NCBI GenBank assembly: GCA_025056735.1
Contig: JANWVR010000103.1
Span: 1-64,000, forward strand
DNA: 64,000 nt
Source: Saprospiraceae bacterium
GTDB taxonomy: Bacteria; Bacteroidota; Bacteroidia; Chitinophagales; Saprospiraceae
Reading direction: 5' to 3'
Shown here in pieces: positions 63,954-64,000 of the stretch. A program made the position numbers and the translations under genes. The stretch's first letter is position 1. The number at the start of each line of letters is the position of its first letter. The notes under the pieces were generated by a model. That model did not search any database and had not been told where the DNA came from. It saw only the letters and a list, made by a program, of their open reading frames with translations.

Positions 63954-64000
63954 CCCCAAAAGCCTCGACCCCTACACTCTTTCAAAAGCGATGAAAAGGC

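Noticed and set aside
1-64000. tRNA, rRNA or prophage
   Set aside because: No tRNA T-arm/anticodon patterns, rRNA sequence or phage structural genes were recognised by eye; tRNAscan-SE and Infernal would be needed to exclude them formally.

Overview
Window of a Bacteroidota chromosome: SusC/SusD pair, type IX secretion/gliding genes (gldG, gldD, porQ), DUF3276 and DUF4294 proteins, and TAnnTTTG-type promoters. It is mostly housekeeping and envelope genes: thyA, a GCS2-CBS protein, rfaD/hldD-like, HtrA/DegQ-like, rplY, an ECF sigma factor, lpd, ricT, holB, Nfu/NifU, Prc/CtpA-like, HerA-like, MFS, lysS, psd and YceI. No rRNA, tRNA or CRISPR was recognised. The main non-routine signals are: (1) a 279-bp MITE-like element, with two full-length copies of identical length (13160-13438 and 28995-29273), imperfect terminal inverted repeats and 6-7 bp TTA-starting direct repeats at the edges, plus a third diverged or partial copy (about 3249-3451); (2) a 13-bp minisatellite with a 27-bp higher-order segment, capped at both ends by inverted repeats and lying directly after gldG; (3) a di-heme peroxidase plus two MbnP-like proteins, one with a CCCCC cluster, resembling an MbnH/MbnP copper module; (4) a frameshifted, truncated Rpn/PD-(D/E)XK transposase-like pseudogene; (5) unusual low-complexity tails on conserved domains: a histone-H1-like tail on a DinB/YfiT protein, an RGG/RD-rich and acidic tail on a PUR-like protein, and a poly-Lys tail on RicT. 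All calls come from reading the sequence and translations by eye; no searches were run.
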